In this document: in pieces, positions 27,152 through 35,506 of the stretch | Layout: each line of letters opens with the position of its first letter | Position numbering within the stretch: the first letter of the stretch is position 1 | NCBI GenBank assembly: GCA_902790175.1 | Contig: CADAQZ010000001.1 | Location: 1 to 64,000, forward strand | Direction: 5' to 3' | Source: an uncultured Eubacteriales bacterium | Lineage (GTDB): Bacteria; Bacillota; Clostridia; Christensenellales; Aristaeellaceae | Length of the DNA stretch: 64,000 nucleotides | The notes under the pieces: generated by a model | What the model was told of the DNA's origin: nothing | Databases searched by the model: none | The model's input: the letters and a program-made list of their open reading frames with translations, nothing else | Position numbers and translations under genes: made by a program

Positions 27152-29466
27152 GGCTCCATTCCCCTTCCTTCCGTCCAGAATCGCTTGAGTTTTTCATTGA
27201 GTTCGCTCATTTTGCCCACGTCCTGCACGTCCCAGTGCGGGGGCATCAGCGCGCGATACTTCTCCTGCCTGTAGCGCATGTCGATCAGCAGCACCACGCC
27301 GCGGTCCGTCTCCGTGCGGATCACGCGCCCCGCCGCCTGCAACACCCGCCTGAGGCCGGGATAGGTGTAGGCCGCGTCGTAGCCGCCGTCGTCGGCGTCG
27401 TCCAGCTGCTCGCGCAGCAACTCGCGCTCGAAGCTCGGCTGCGGAATGCCGGTGGAGACGATCGCCGCGCCCGACAGCCGGTCGTCCGGCAGGTCCACGC
27501 CCTCGGCGAACACGCCGCCCAGCACGATGAACGCCACGAGGCTCCTTTGCGGCGCGGGCGCGAAGCGCTCGATGAACGCCTGCCGCGCGCGCTCGGGCAT
27601 CTGCGCCTCCTGGCAGATCACGTCGTCGTACGGCCAGAGCAGCCGGTAGTGGCGGAACGCCTGAGTCATGTAGGCATAGGAGGGAAAGCAGGCCAGGTAG
27701 TTGCCGGGTTTGGCCTCGGCCATCGCGTGGATGATCTTCGAAACGGCGTTCAGCGTGCGCTCCCGATCCTTCATTCCCACCGCCACCGGCATGCGCAGCG
27801 CCAGCAGGTTTTCCCGCGGGAACGGCGATTCCAGCCGCAGCTGTTCGTCGGCCTCGCCGTTTGCGCCGAGGATCCCGGCGTAGTGCTCCATCGGCGCAAG
27901 CGTCGCCGAGAACAGCGCCGCGCCGCCCACGCGCGAGAGCGCCTTCTTCAGGTACTTCGACGGGTCGCAGCACCACAGCCTGACGTCGATGTACTTCTCC
28001 CCCGGCACGATCAGCGCGCGATACGCCTCAGGGTCAAACTGCTTCGCCACGCGCGCGAACCACTGGGCGTCGTACACGAATTCGACGATCTCCGGCTCCA
28101 CCGGCTCCAATTCGTCCGCGACCTCGGCAAAGCGCCTTATGGCCGAGACGATCGCCTCGGGAAGCTCGGAGAGGCTCTCCTGCTCCGCCTCGCGGGCGTC
28201 CAGCGCTTCGAGCAGCTCCCCCATCAGCTTCACCATCGGGCTGTCCTTGCCCTCGAAGCGGGTCGCCTGGCGGCGCAGCTGCGCAAGATGCGCGCCGGAG
28301 AGCTCCGCCGACAGCATGTCCCGCGCGCGGTCGGCGAGGTTGTGCGCCTCGTCCACCAGCAAGCCCGCCTGGCTCTTCGTGTCAAAGTAGCGCCTGAGGC
28401 GCACCTTCGGGTCAAAGGCGTAGTTGTAGTCGCAGATCACGACGTCCGCGGTCTCGGAGGCGTCCAGCGTCAGTTCAAACGGGCAAAGCTCGTGTTTCAT
28501 CGCCAGCTCCATGATCGCGGCGGCGTCCAGCTTCTGGACGGACATGGCCTCCTTCAGCGCCTCGCGGCGGCGGTCGTAATAGCCCGTGGCGTACTGGCAG
28601 CCCATGCAGTCGGCCTTCTCCAGCGGGCAGATCTTCTCCTTGGCCGTGATCGTGACGCTGCGCACGGCGAGGCCCCCGGCGCGCATCAGGTCCAGCGCGT
28701 CCTCGGCGGCCCTGCGGCCCGTGGTGCGCGCTGTCAGGTAAAACAGTGCCGTCACGTGGCCCTTGCCCAGCGCCTTCAGCGCGCCGAACAGCGCCGCGGC
28801 GGTCTTGCCGATGCCGGTCGGGGCTTCGATCAGCGCGCTTGAGTGGTTCTTCATCGCGAGGTAGACGGCGCGCGCCATCTCGCGCTGGCCCTCGCGGTAG
28901 TCGTCGTAGGGAAAGGGAAAGCTGTCCAGCGTCGGGCGGGACAGGTCCTTCCAGTCGTCCACGCGGGATATCCAGTCGAGGTATGGCCCCGCGTAGGCCA
29001 TCAGGCGCTCGATGAGCTCCTGCGCTTCGTATTCGTCGGAATACTCGCGCTTCTTGCCGTCCAGCCGGGCGTAGGTCAGGCGCACCTCGGCGCGCGCCAG
29101 GCCCTCGTTCAGGCAGACGAGCGCGGCGTAGATCTCGCCCTGCGCCCAGTGGGCGGGGTAGTCGTACTTCAGGATCATCGACGGGTCCTTGACCGTGGTC
29201 TTGATCTCCAGCACGCGGGCGATGTCCCGGTCCACGTACAGCGCGTCAATGCGTCCGTGCACGCGCAGGACCCTATCGCCGATGAGGATATCCCGGCTGA
29301 CGGGCGCTTCCGGCCGCCAGCTGGCGGGCAGCAGCGCCTGCAGGGCCTGGTGGCCGCGCACGCCGTCGCGCATCCGCGAGGCCGCGCGCGCCGCAGGGAT
29401 CAGGTCGCCGCGCTCGAACGCGAACTCCGCCAGCGCGCGCACGCTGACCGAATGGATTTTTTGCAC
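27148..29466 (-). CDS. DinG/XPD-type ATP-dependent DNA helicase with N-terminal nuclease-like domain
   Basis: A 772-residue superfamily 2 helicase. Residues 1-180 look like a PD-(D/E)xK fold (GRIDAL with D74, then VLEIKT with E88 and K90). The helicase core has Walker A APTGIGKT (215-222), four cysteines (280, 287, 290, 328) placed to ligate an Fe-S cluster as in XPD/DinG, and VDEAHNLAD as motif II. GTG at 29466 is taken as start because GAGGGGGG lies nine bases upstream; in-frame ATGs earlier have no ribosome site. Likely roles are R-loop or G4 processing or recombination repair, by family. Confidence 0.87.
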   Translation of the reverse strand: MQKIHSVSVRALAEFAFERGDLIPAARAASRMRDGVRGHQALQALLPASWRPEAPVSRDILIGDRVLRVHGRIDALYVDRDIARVLEIKTTVKDPSMILKYDYPAHWAQGEIYAALVCLNEGLARAEVRLTYARLDGKKREYSDEYEAQELIERLMAYAGPYLDWISRVDDWKDLSRPTLDSFPFPYDDYREGQREMARAVYLAMKNHSSALIEAPTGIGKTAAALFGALKALGKGHVTALFYLTARTTGRRAAEDALDLMRAGGLAVRSVTITAKEKICPLEKADCMGCQYATGYYDRRREALKEAMSVQKLDAAAIMELAMKHELCPFELTLDASETADVVICDYNYAFDPKVRLRRYFDTKSQAGLLVDEAHNLADRARDMLSAELSGAHLAQLRRQATRFEGKDSPMVKLMGELLEALDAREAEQESLSELPEAIVSAIRRFAEVADELEPVEPEIVEFVYDAQWFARVAKQFDPEAYRALIVPGEKYIDVRLWCCDPSKYLKKALSRVGGAALFSATLAPMEHYAGILGANGEADEQLRLESPFPRENLLALRMPVAVGMKDRERTLNAVSKIIHAMAEAKPGNYLACFPSYAYMTQAFRHYRLLWPYDDVICQEAQMPERARQAFIERFAPAPQRSLVAFIVLGGVFAEGVDLPDDRLSGAAIVSTGIPQPSFERELLREQLDDADDGGYDAAYTYPGLRRVLQAAGRVIRTETDRGVVLLIDMRYRQEKYRALMPPHWDVQDVGKMSELNEKLKRFWTEGRGMEP

Positions 29467-29484
29467 CGGCGAAGCCCCCCTCTC

Positions 29485-29513
29485 TTGACAGCGCGGCGAC
29501 ATCATGTTACATT
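29485..29513 (+). promoter_or_regulatory. Promoter of the manA operon
   Basis: TTGACA (29485-29490), 17 bp, TACATT (29508-29513) with upstream TG. It faces the helicase promoter, and the two transcripts would overlap at their 5' ends. Confidence 0.6.
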
Positions 29514-29537
29514 ATCAATGTCCCCGTCTGCCTTTCC

Positions 29538-29566
29538 AGTATAGCGCGGGCGGGCGGCTTTTGCAA
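29538..29566 (-). promoter_or_regulatory. Promoter of the helicase operon
   Basis: Minus-strand TTGCAA (29566-29561), 17 bp, TATACT (29543-29538). Confidence 0.6.
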
Positions 29567-29618
29567 GGGCGTTTCCGGCATTTCGCCGGAGGCGTTCTCA
29601 TAACGAAGGAGGCTGCGA

Positions 29619-30638
29619 ATGATGAATCTGTATCCGCTGTTGATGGCGCCGAACTTCCGCCACGGCGAAGAGACGCCCTGGGGTGGCCACATGCTGCGCG
29701 ACGCGCTGATGAAGGACGCGCCGGAGGACGCCGTGGGCGCGAGCCTGGAGGTCTCCGCCCTGCCGGGCGAGGAGAGCATGGTGGCCAACGGGGAGCACGC
29801 GGGCAAGGCGCTCAATCGCATGGTCGAGCTCTGGGGCGAGGCGCTGACGGGCGCGAAGTGCGATGATTTCCCGCTGCTGCTGAAGCTGCTGGACCCGGTG
29901 ACGCCCCTGTCGGTGCAGGTCCATCCCGGCGACGACTACGCCAAAGCGCACGAGGGCGGCAAGCATGGCAAGACCGAGGCCTGGATCGTGCTGAACGCGG
30001 AGCCCGGCTCGCACATCATCTACGGCGTGGACACGCGGGGCGAGGACCTGGCGACGATCGTCGCCGAAGGCCGGATCAAGGATCATCTTCGCTTCCAGAG
30101 CGTGCGCCCCGGCGACGTGTTCTACATCCCCAGCGGCATGCTCCACGCGCTCGGCGAGGGCGTGATGGTGTATGAGATCCAGGAGTCCAGCGACCTGACC
30201 TATCGCTTCTGGGACTGGGGCCGCGTCGACGCGCAGGGCAAGAGCCGCGAGCTGCACGTCGAGAAGGCGCTGGCCGTCTGCGACACGTCGCTGAGCCTGG
30301 AGAAGATCGAGGGCGCCACGGTGCTTTGCAAGGGCGGCAGCCGCACCTACTACATCTCCGACACGCACTTTGAGCTGTGCCGCCTGAACCTGTCCGGGAA
30401 AATGCCGCTTCCGGGCGGGCGCATGTTGTTCCTCACGCCGCTGACGCCCTGCGTCCTGCGCTGGGGCGAGGAGGAGATGACGCTCAAGGCGTTTGACACC
30501 GCAGTCGTCCCGGCGGGATTGGAGGGCGTGTCCCTCGAGGGCGAGACGAAGGTACTGATGAGCAGCCTGCCCGATCGCGAGGCGCTGCGCGAGGAGCTCG
30601 GATACCGCGCGGAGAACGTCGCGGGACTGGTCGATTAA
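29619..30638 (+). CDS. manA: Mannose-6-phosphate isomerase, class I
   Basis: A 339-residue zinc-dependent cupin isomerase interconverting mannose-6-P and fructose-6-P. Metal ligands are recognisable: H102 in SVQVHPGDDYA, E120 in GKTEAWIV and the His in IPSGMLHALG (about 178). This is the short, Firmicutes-type class I enzyme. GGAGG lies eight bases before the first of two tandem ATGs. The next gene begins immediately after the TAA, so at least three genes (manA, CNNM protein, rnr) form an operon. Confidence 0.94.
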   Translation: MMNLYPLLMAPNFRHGEETPWGGHMLRDALMKDAPEDAVGASLEVSALPGEESMVANGEHAGKALNRMVELWGEALTGAKCDDFPLLLKLLDPVTPLSVQVHPGDDYAKAHEGGKHGKTEAWIVLNAEPGSHIIYGVDTRGEDLATIVAEGRIKDHLRFQSVRPGDVFYIPSGMLHALGEGVMVYEIQESSDLTYRFWDWGRVDAQGKSRELHVEKALAVCDTSLSLEKIEGATVLCKGGSRTYYISDTHFELCRLNLSGKMPLPGGRMLFLTPLTPCVLRWGEEEMTLKAFDTAVVPAGLEGVSLEGETKVLMSSLPDREALREELGYRAENVAGLVD

Positions 30639-31874
30639 ATGATGGAAAACAACGGTTTATTCATTATCTCGCTGATCGCGCTGGTGGCGCTTTCGGCCTT
30701 TTTCTCTGCCTCGGAGACGGCCTACACCGGCCTGAACCGCGCGCGGCTGAAGAGCATGGCGAGCGGCGGCGACCGTCGCGCGGAGAAGGCGCTGAAGCTG
30801 TCGGAGGACTACGACCGGCTGCTCGCGGGCATACTGGTGGGCAACAACATCGTGAACATACTCTCCGCGTCGCTGGCGACGGTGCTGTTCGTGCGCCTCG
30901 TGGGCGGCGCGGGCGTTTCGCTGTCCACGGCGGTGATGACCGTGGTGGTGCTGATGTTCGGCGAGATCGCGCCCAAGAGCATCGCCAAGGACCGCCCGGA
31001 GCAGCTGGCGCTGGCCTTTTACCCCGCGCTGAACCTGATCCTCTTCATCCTGACGCCCGTCATATTCCTCGTGACACGATGGCAGAAGCTGGTATACCGC
31101 GTGTTCAAGCGGCCGGAGGAGCGCGGCATCACGGAAGAAGAACTGATCACGATCGTGGAGGAGGCCGAGAGCGACGGCGAAATCGACGAACACGAGAGTG
31201 AACTGATCCGATCGGCCATCGAGTTCGGCGACCTGACCGCCGAGGACATCCTCACGCCGCGCGTGGACGTCACCGCCGTGGACGTGGAGGACAGCCCGGA
31301 TCAGATCGCCCGCGCCTTCGAGGCCAGCGGGCGCTCGCGCGTGCCGGTGTATGAGGAGAGCATCGACCACATCGTCGGCATCCTTCACGAAAAGGACTTC
31401 TACCGCCTGCGCGACACCAAGCCCCTGCGCGAGATGATGGCCGCGCCGCTTTGCGTGATGCCGTCCACGCCGCTGGGCACGCTATTAAAGCTTTTGCAAA
31501 AGACGAAGAACCACTTGGCCGTCGTCGTGGACGAGTACGGCGGCGTGATGGGCATCGTCACGATGGAGGACATACTGGAGGAGCTGGTCGGCGAGATCTG
31601 GGACGAGCACGACGAGGTCGTGGAGCAGATCGTCGAGGCGGGCGAGAACCGCTGGCGCATCTCGGGCGCGGCCAGCCTCGACGACGTGCGCGAGCTGTTC
31701 CCCATCGCGGAGGACTTCGACTCCGTGACCGTGAACGGCTGGGTGCTGGAGGTGCTCGGGCGCTTCCCGAATCCCGGCGACAGCTTTGACTACGAGGGCT
31801 TGAAGGTGACCGTCGAGAAGGTCGCCCACCGCAGGGTGGAGTGGATCACGGTGGAAAAGCAGGTGTCTGAATGA
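30639..31874 (+). CDS. CNNM/HlyC-CorC family transporter-like protein
   Basis: A 411-residue membrane protein: an N-terminal CNNM domain with three to four membrane helices (about 5-150, with [18 protein letters not shown]), a pair of CBS domains (about 205-325) and a C-terminal CorC_HlyC domain (about 340-410). Bacterial relatives are implicated in magnesium/cobalt efflux; the 'haemolysin' label is historic. It starts directly after the manA stop with no spacer and ends in a 4-bp overlap with rnr. Confidence 0.92.
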   Translation: MMENNGLFIISLIALVALSAFFSASETAYTGLNRARLKSMASGGDRRAEKALKLSEDYDRLLAGILVGNNIVNILSASLATVLFVRLVGGAGVSLSTAVMTVVVLMFGEIAPKSIAKDRPEQLALAFYPALNLILFILTPVIFLVTRWQKLVYRVFKRPEERGITEEELITIVEEAESDGEIDEHESELIRSAIEFGDLTAEDILTPRVDVTAVDVEDSPDQIARAFEASGRSRVPVYEESIDHIVGILHEKDFYRLRDTKPLREMMAAPLCVMPSTPLGTLLKLLQKTKNHLAVVVDEYGGVMGIVTMEDILEELVGEIWDEHDEVVEQIVEAGENRWRISGAASLDDVRELFPIAEDFDSVTVNGWVLEVLGRFPNPGDSFDYEGLKVTVEKVAHRRVEWITVEKQVSE

Positions 31875-33994
31875 ACGAGCAGATCATGGGCCTGATCGAG
31901 GAGGCGCGCGCGCCACTGACGGCGCGGCAGCTGTCCGAACAGCTTGGGGCTCCTTTGGAAGCGGTGCAGGCGGCGCTGGACGCCTTGGCGGCGGAAGGCG
32001 CGATCGCGTCCACGCGCAAGGGCGGCTGGGCCGTTCCCGAGACCATCGGCCTCGCGGCGGCAAAGGTCGCCTTCCAACGCAACGGCACGCCCGTGGCGCG
32101 TCCGCTGTCCGGGGAGGCAGATTTGACGCTCGCCTACGCCGGGGCACAGCGCTGCATGCCCGGGGACCTGGTGATGGTCCGTCCGCTGGGCGAGAAGTGC
32201 CAGCTGCACGCGATCCTCTCTCGCGGCCGGGACAGCTTCGCCGCCTACGTGCGCGTAGAGAGACGCGCGCCCAAGGGCGCGCCGAAGCGCCGCGCGGAGG
32301 TTAAGACGATCGCCAGCGCCGTGCCTTGCGACGTGCGCATCCCCTACGACGTGGTGCTGACCGGCGATTTGGACTACGTGAAGAACGACCAGATCGCGCT
32401 TTTGAAGATCGAAAAGTACCCGGAGGTGAACCGCCCCATTTACGCCAGCGTGCTGCGCGTGCTGGGCAACGAGGGCAGCCTGCCGGCGCTGATGAAGGCC
32501 GCCGCCGAGGACCACGGCTTTGCGACCGAGGCGCCCGTGGCCGTGGAGGCCGAGGCGCTCTCCATGCCGGACGACGTGCGCCCGGAGGATCTGAAGGGCC
32601 GCGAGGATCTGCGCGACCTATTGACCTTCACCATCGACGGATCGACGGCCAAGGACTTTGACGACGCCGTGTCCATCGAAAGGACCGACCGGGGCTGGCG
32701 GCTGGGCGTGCACATCGCGGACGTGAGCCACTACGTGCGCCCGGGCAACGCCATCGACGACGACGCCTATGCAAAGGGCACGTCGCTCTACCTGCCGGGG
32801 CTGACCGTGCCGATGCTGCCGGAGTGCCTGTCCAACGACCTGTGTTCGCTGATGCCGGACGTGGACCGCCTCGCCATGAGCCTGTTCATGGATATCTCGG
32901 GCGGCAGGGTGACCGATCACAGGCTTGTGAAGTCGGTGATCCACTCGCACGCGCGCCTGACCTACGAGGCCGTGAACCGGCTGTTCGAGGGCGGCGAGTG
33001 CGACATCGCGCCTGAGGTCCGGGAGGCGCTTTATCAGATGCGGGAGCTCTCGCACGTGCTGCGCTCGAAGCGGCAGGCGCGCGGCGCGATCGACTTTGAG
33101 ATCGACGAGCCGGAGTTCGTGCTCGACGAGAAGGGCGAGCCCCGGGAGATCCTCTGCCAGCCGCGGGGCGAGGGCGAGCGCATCATCGAGGACTTCATGC
33201 TCGCCGCGAACGAGACCGTGGCGGCGCTGGCGCGGAGCGTGGAGCTGCCGTTCGTCTACCGCGTCCACGAGGACCCGGACGCCGACCGGCTCTATGCGCT
33301 GGAGCGCTTCCTGTCTGGGCTGGACCTGTACAGCCGCATCGGCCAGCAGCCCCACCCGGGCGTGCTGCAGGGGATACTGGAGCAGGTGAAGGACCATCCC
33401 GCGCGCGACGTGATCCGCCGGCAGCTGCTGCGGGCACTCAAAAAGGCGCGCTACTGCGAGCGGCCGCTGGGCCACTACGCGCTGGCGCTGAAGGACTACT
33501 GCCATTTCACCTCCCCCATCCGCCGCTACCCGGATCTGACGGTCCACCGGATGCTCAAAATACTGCTGGACGGGGAGCTCGAGAAGGCGGCGAGATTGTC
33601 CAGCCGCATGGCAGAGATCGCGCGGGACACCTCCGAGCGCGAGACCGCCGCCGTGACCTGCGAGCGCCAGGCCGACAACATCATGATGGCGGCCTGGATG
33701 TCGAAGCAGATCGGCCGGAAGTTCGACGGCGTGATCGCCTCCGTCACCGGCTGGGGCTTCTACGTAGCGCTGGACAACCAGGCGGAGGGCCTGGTGCACA
33801 TCTCCGGGCTGGACGACTACTACGAGTTCGACAAGGAGCGCTCGCGGCTCGTCGGCAGCGCCACCGGCACGGTGTTCCAGCTGGGCGACCGCGTGCGCGT
33901 GCGCGTGGAGCGCGTGAACGTGCCGCTGGGCGAGGTGAACTTTGAATTGCTGCCGCCGAGGAATGAAAAAGATCCTTCTCTACGCTCAGGATGA
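31871..33994 (+). CDS. rnr: Ribonuclease R
   Basis: A 707-residue 3'-5' exoribonuclease of the RNB family. An N-terminal winged helix (about 1-60), cold-shock domains, the RNB catalytic core with DFDDAVSIE (the metal-binding Asp cluster) and a C-terminal S1 domain (about 615-700, FDGVIASVTGWGFYV) are in the standard order. It overlaps the CNNM gene by 4 bp. The final residues (DPSLRSG) and the stop are encoded by a family A REP repeat, so the ancestral lysine-rich tail seen in many RNase R proteins is absent. Confidence 0.95.
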   Translation: MNEQIMGLIEEARAPLTARQLSEQLGAPLEAVQAALDALAAEGAIASTRKGGWAVPETIGLAAAKVAFQRNGTPVARPLSGEADLTLAYAGAQRCMPGDLVMVRPLGEKCQLHAILSRGRDSFAAYVRVERRAPKGAPKRRAEVKTIASAVPCDVRIPYDVVLTGDLDYVKNDQIALLKIEKYPEVNRPIYASVLRVLGNEGSLPALMKAAAEDHGFATEAPVAVEAEALSMPDDVRPEDLKGREDLRDLLTFTIDGSTAKDFDDAVSIERTDRGWRLGVHIADVSHYVRPGNAIDDDAYAKGTSLYLPGLTVPMLPECLSNDLCSLMPDVDRLAMSLFMDISGGRVTDHRLVKSVIHSHARLTYEAVNRLFEGGECDIAPEVREALYQMRELSHVLRSKRQARGAIDFEIDEPEFVLDEKGEPREILCQPRGEGERIIEDFMLAANETVAALARSVELPFVYRVHEDPDADRLYALERFLSGLDLYSRIGQQPHPGVLQGILEQVKDHPARDVIRRQLLRALKKARYCERPLGHYALALKDYCHFTSPIRRYPDLTVHRMLKILLDGELEKAARLSSRMAEIARDTSERETAAVTCERQADNIMMAAWMSKQIGRKFDGVIASVTGWGFYVALDNQAEGLVHISGLDDYYEFDKERSRLVGSATGTVFQLGDRVRVRVERVNVPLGEVNFELLPPRNEKDPSLRSG

Positions 33995-34046
33995 CAGGTC
34001 GGCGGCTGCCGTATCGTTGTCATCCTGAACAAAGTGAAGGATCTTT
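33968..34046. repeat. REP-like inverted repeat, family A copy 3
   Basis: Arms AAAGATCCTTCTCTACGCTC and its inverted partner ending GAAGGATCTTT; the left arm contains the rnr stop codon. Confidence 0.82.
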
Positions 34047-34049
34047 ATC

Positions 34050-34163
34050 GTAGGGGCGGCGTTGCGCCGCCCGCCCCCGGCAGTGCCGGGTCCCAATTGC
34101 TGCCGCGCGGTATCGCGACATGTGGCAATCAGGAAAGGGCGGGCGCCGCAACGGCGCCCCTAC
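34050..34163. repeat. 114-bp fold-back element with 27-bp terminal inverted repeats (family B)
   Basis: Ends GTAGGGGCG and CGCCCCTAC, and the outer 27 bp pair at 25 positions. It carries no ORF. It lies between convergent rnr and the M18 aminopeptidase gene and shares its right arm with the hairpin at 26457. Confidence 0.75.
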
Positions 34164-34165
34164 TT

Positions 34166-35461
34166 TTAGTTCAGATCGATTTTCCCATCCCCCATTACCT
34201 CGATCTCGCATTCATAGAACGCCTTGAGCGCGTCGATCATGTACGCCTCGTCCCGTGCGCCCATCGTCTCGCGGGCGGAGTGCATCGCGAGCTGCGCCAA
34301 GCCGATGTCCACGGCGTTCATCGAGGCGTGGCCGCTGAGGATGTTGCCGAGCGTGGAGCCCCCGGCGACGTCGGAGCGATTGGCAAAGCGCTGGGTCGGC
34401 ACGCCCGCCCTCTTGCAGATCCCCTCGAACACCGCGGCGGAGAGGCCGTCGCTGGTGTACTTCTGATTGGCGTTGCTCTTGACGACCACGCCGCCGTTCA
34501 TGCGCACGCGGTTCTGCTCGTCGTACTTCTCCGGGTGGTTCGGGTGCACGGCGTGGGCGTTGTCGGCGGAGACCAGGAAGCTGCCCGCCACGGCGGCCTC
34601 CAGCGCCTGCGGGGCCGCGCCCAGCGCCAGCGCGATCCTGCGCAGCGCCTCGATCAGCAGCGTGGAACCCGCGCCCTGCTTGCTGCCGCTGCCCACCTCC
34701 TCATTGTCGAACAGGCAGAGCATGTCGATGTGATTCGAGGGCTTGGCGCTCAGCAGCGCCTGCAGCGAGGCGTAAGCGCAGGCCAGGTCGTCCAGGCGCG
34801 GTGCGGAGACGAATTCGTCGCTTGTGCCGACGAGGGAAGCCTTATCGCGGTTGTAAAGGAACAGGTCGCCGCCCGCGATGCTGTCCTTTTCCACGCCCGC
34901 GCGCTCGGCGACGATGGCGAGGATGTCCGCGCCCTCCTCGCCGATCACCGGCAGCATGTCCACCTGCGCGTTCCAGGCCACGCCGTCGTTGGCGGTTCGG
35001 TTGAAGTGGATGGGCACGTTGGGGATGATCGCGATGTCGCGCTCCACGTCCACCAGCCGCGTCTCGAGCCCGTGCGCGCCCTCGACCACCAGCCGCCCAG
35101 CCACCGACAGCGGGCGGTCCAGCCACGTGGACATCAGCATGCCGCCGTACTTCTCCACGTTCAGAAGCGCGAGGCCCTGCGCGGACCTGTCGGCGTTCGG
35201 CTTCAGCTTGAAGCACGGGGAATCGCCGTGGCTGGCGACGATCTGAAACGGCGCAAAGCCGCGCCCGGGGATCCGAAACGCGATCAGCGACGAGCGGTTG
35301 CGCGTGAGGAAGTAGCGTTCGCCGGGGGCGATCGTCCACGCGGCGCGCTCCTCCAGGCGTTCGTAGCCCGCGGCTTCGAGGCGCTTTGCGACCTGTTCGA
35401 CCGCGTGAAACGCCGTCGGCGCGGCGTCGATAAACTCCATCATTCTCCGGATCGCGTCCAT
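34166..35461 (-). CDS. M18 family aminopeptidase
   Basis: A 431-residue cytosolic dinuclear-zinc aminopeptidase (aspartyl/Lap4 type). Metal and catalytic signatures are in order: SHGDSPCFKLKP (His ligand), the central IGEEGADIL-LDDLACAYASL segment (Asp and acidic residues), DNEEVGSGS (catalytic Glu pair) and DVAGGSTLG near the end. M18 enzymes release acidic or neutral N-terminal residues from peptides. GGGAGG precedes the ATG by eight bases. Monocistronic as far as seen. Confidence 0.93.
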   Translation of the reverse strand: MDAIRRMMEFIDAAPTAFHAVEQVAKRLEAAGYERLEERAAWTIAPGERYFLTRNRSSLIAFRIPGRGFAPFQIVASHGDSPCFKLKPNADRSAQGLALLNVEKYGGMLMSTWLDRPLSVAGRLVVEGAHGLETRLVDVERDIAIIPNVPIHFNRTANDGVAWNAQVDMLPVIGEEGADILAIVAERAGVEKDSIAGGDLFLYNRDKASLVGTSDEFVSAPRLDDLACAYASLQALLSAKPSNHIDMLCLFDNEEVGSGSKQGAGSTLLIEALRRIALALGAAPQALEAAVAGSFLVSADNAHAVHPNHPEKYDEQNRVRMNGGVVVKSNANQKYTSDGLSAAVFEGICKRAGVPTQRFANRSDVAGGSTLGNILSGHASMNAVDIGLAQLAMHSARETMGARDEAYMIDALKAFYECEIEVMGDGKIDLN

Positions 35462-35506
35462 GATGTTATCCTCCCGAATGGTGATCCCTCAGGCCACTTG
35501 CTTCGC

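Noticed and set aside
29466..29505. ATG at 29505 as the helicase start
   Set aside because: It overlaps the region of the divergent promoter and has no ribosome site; GTG 29466 has GAGGGG in front.
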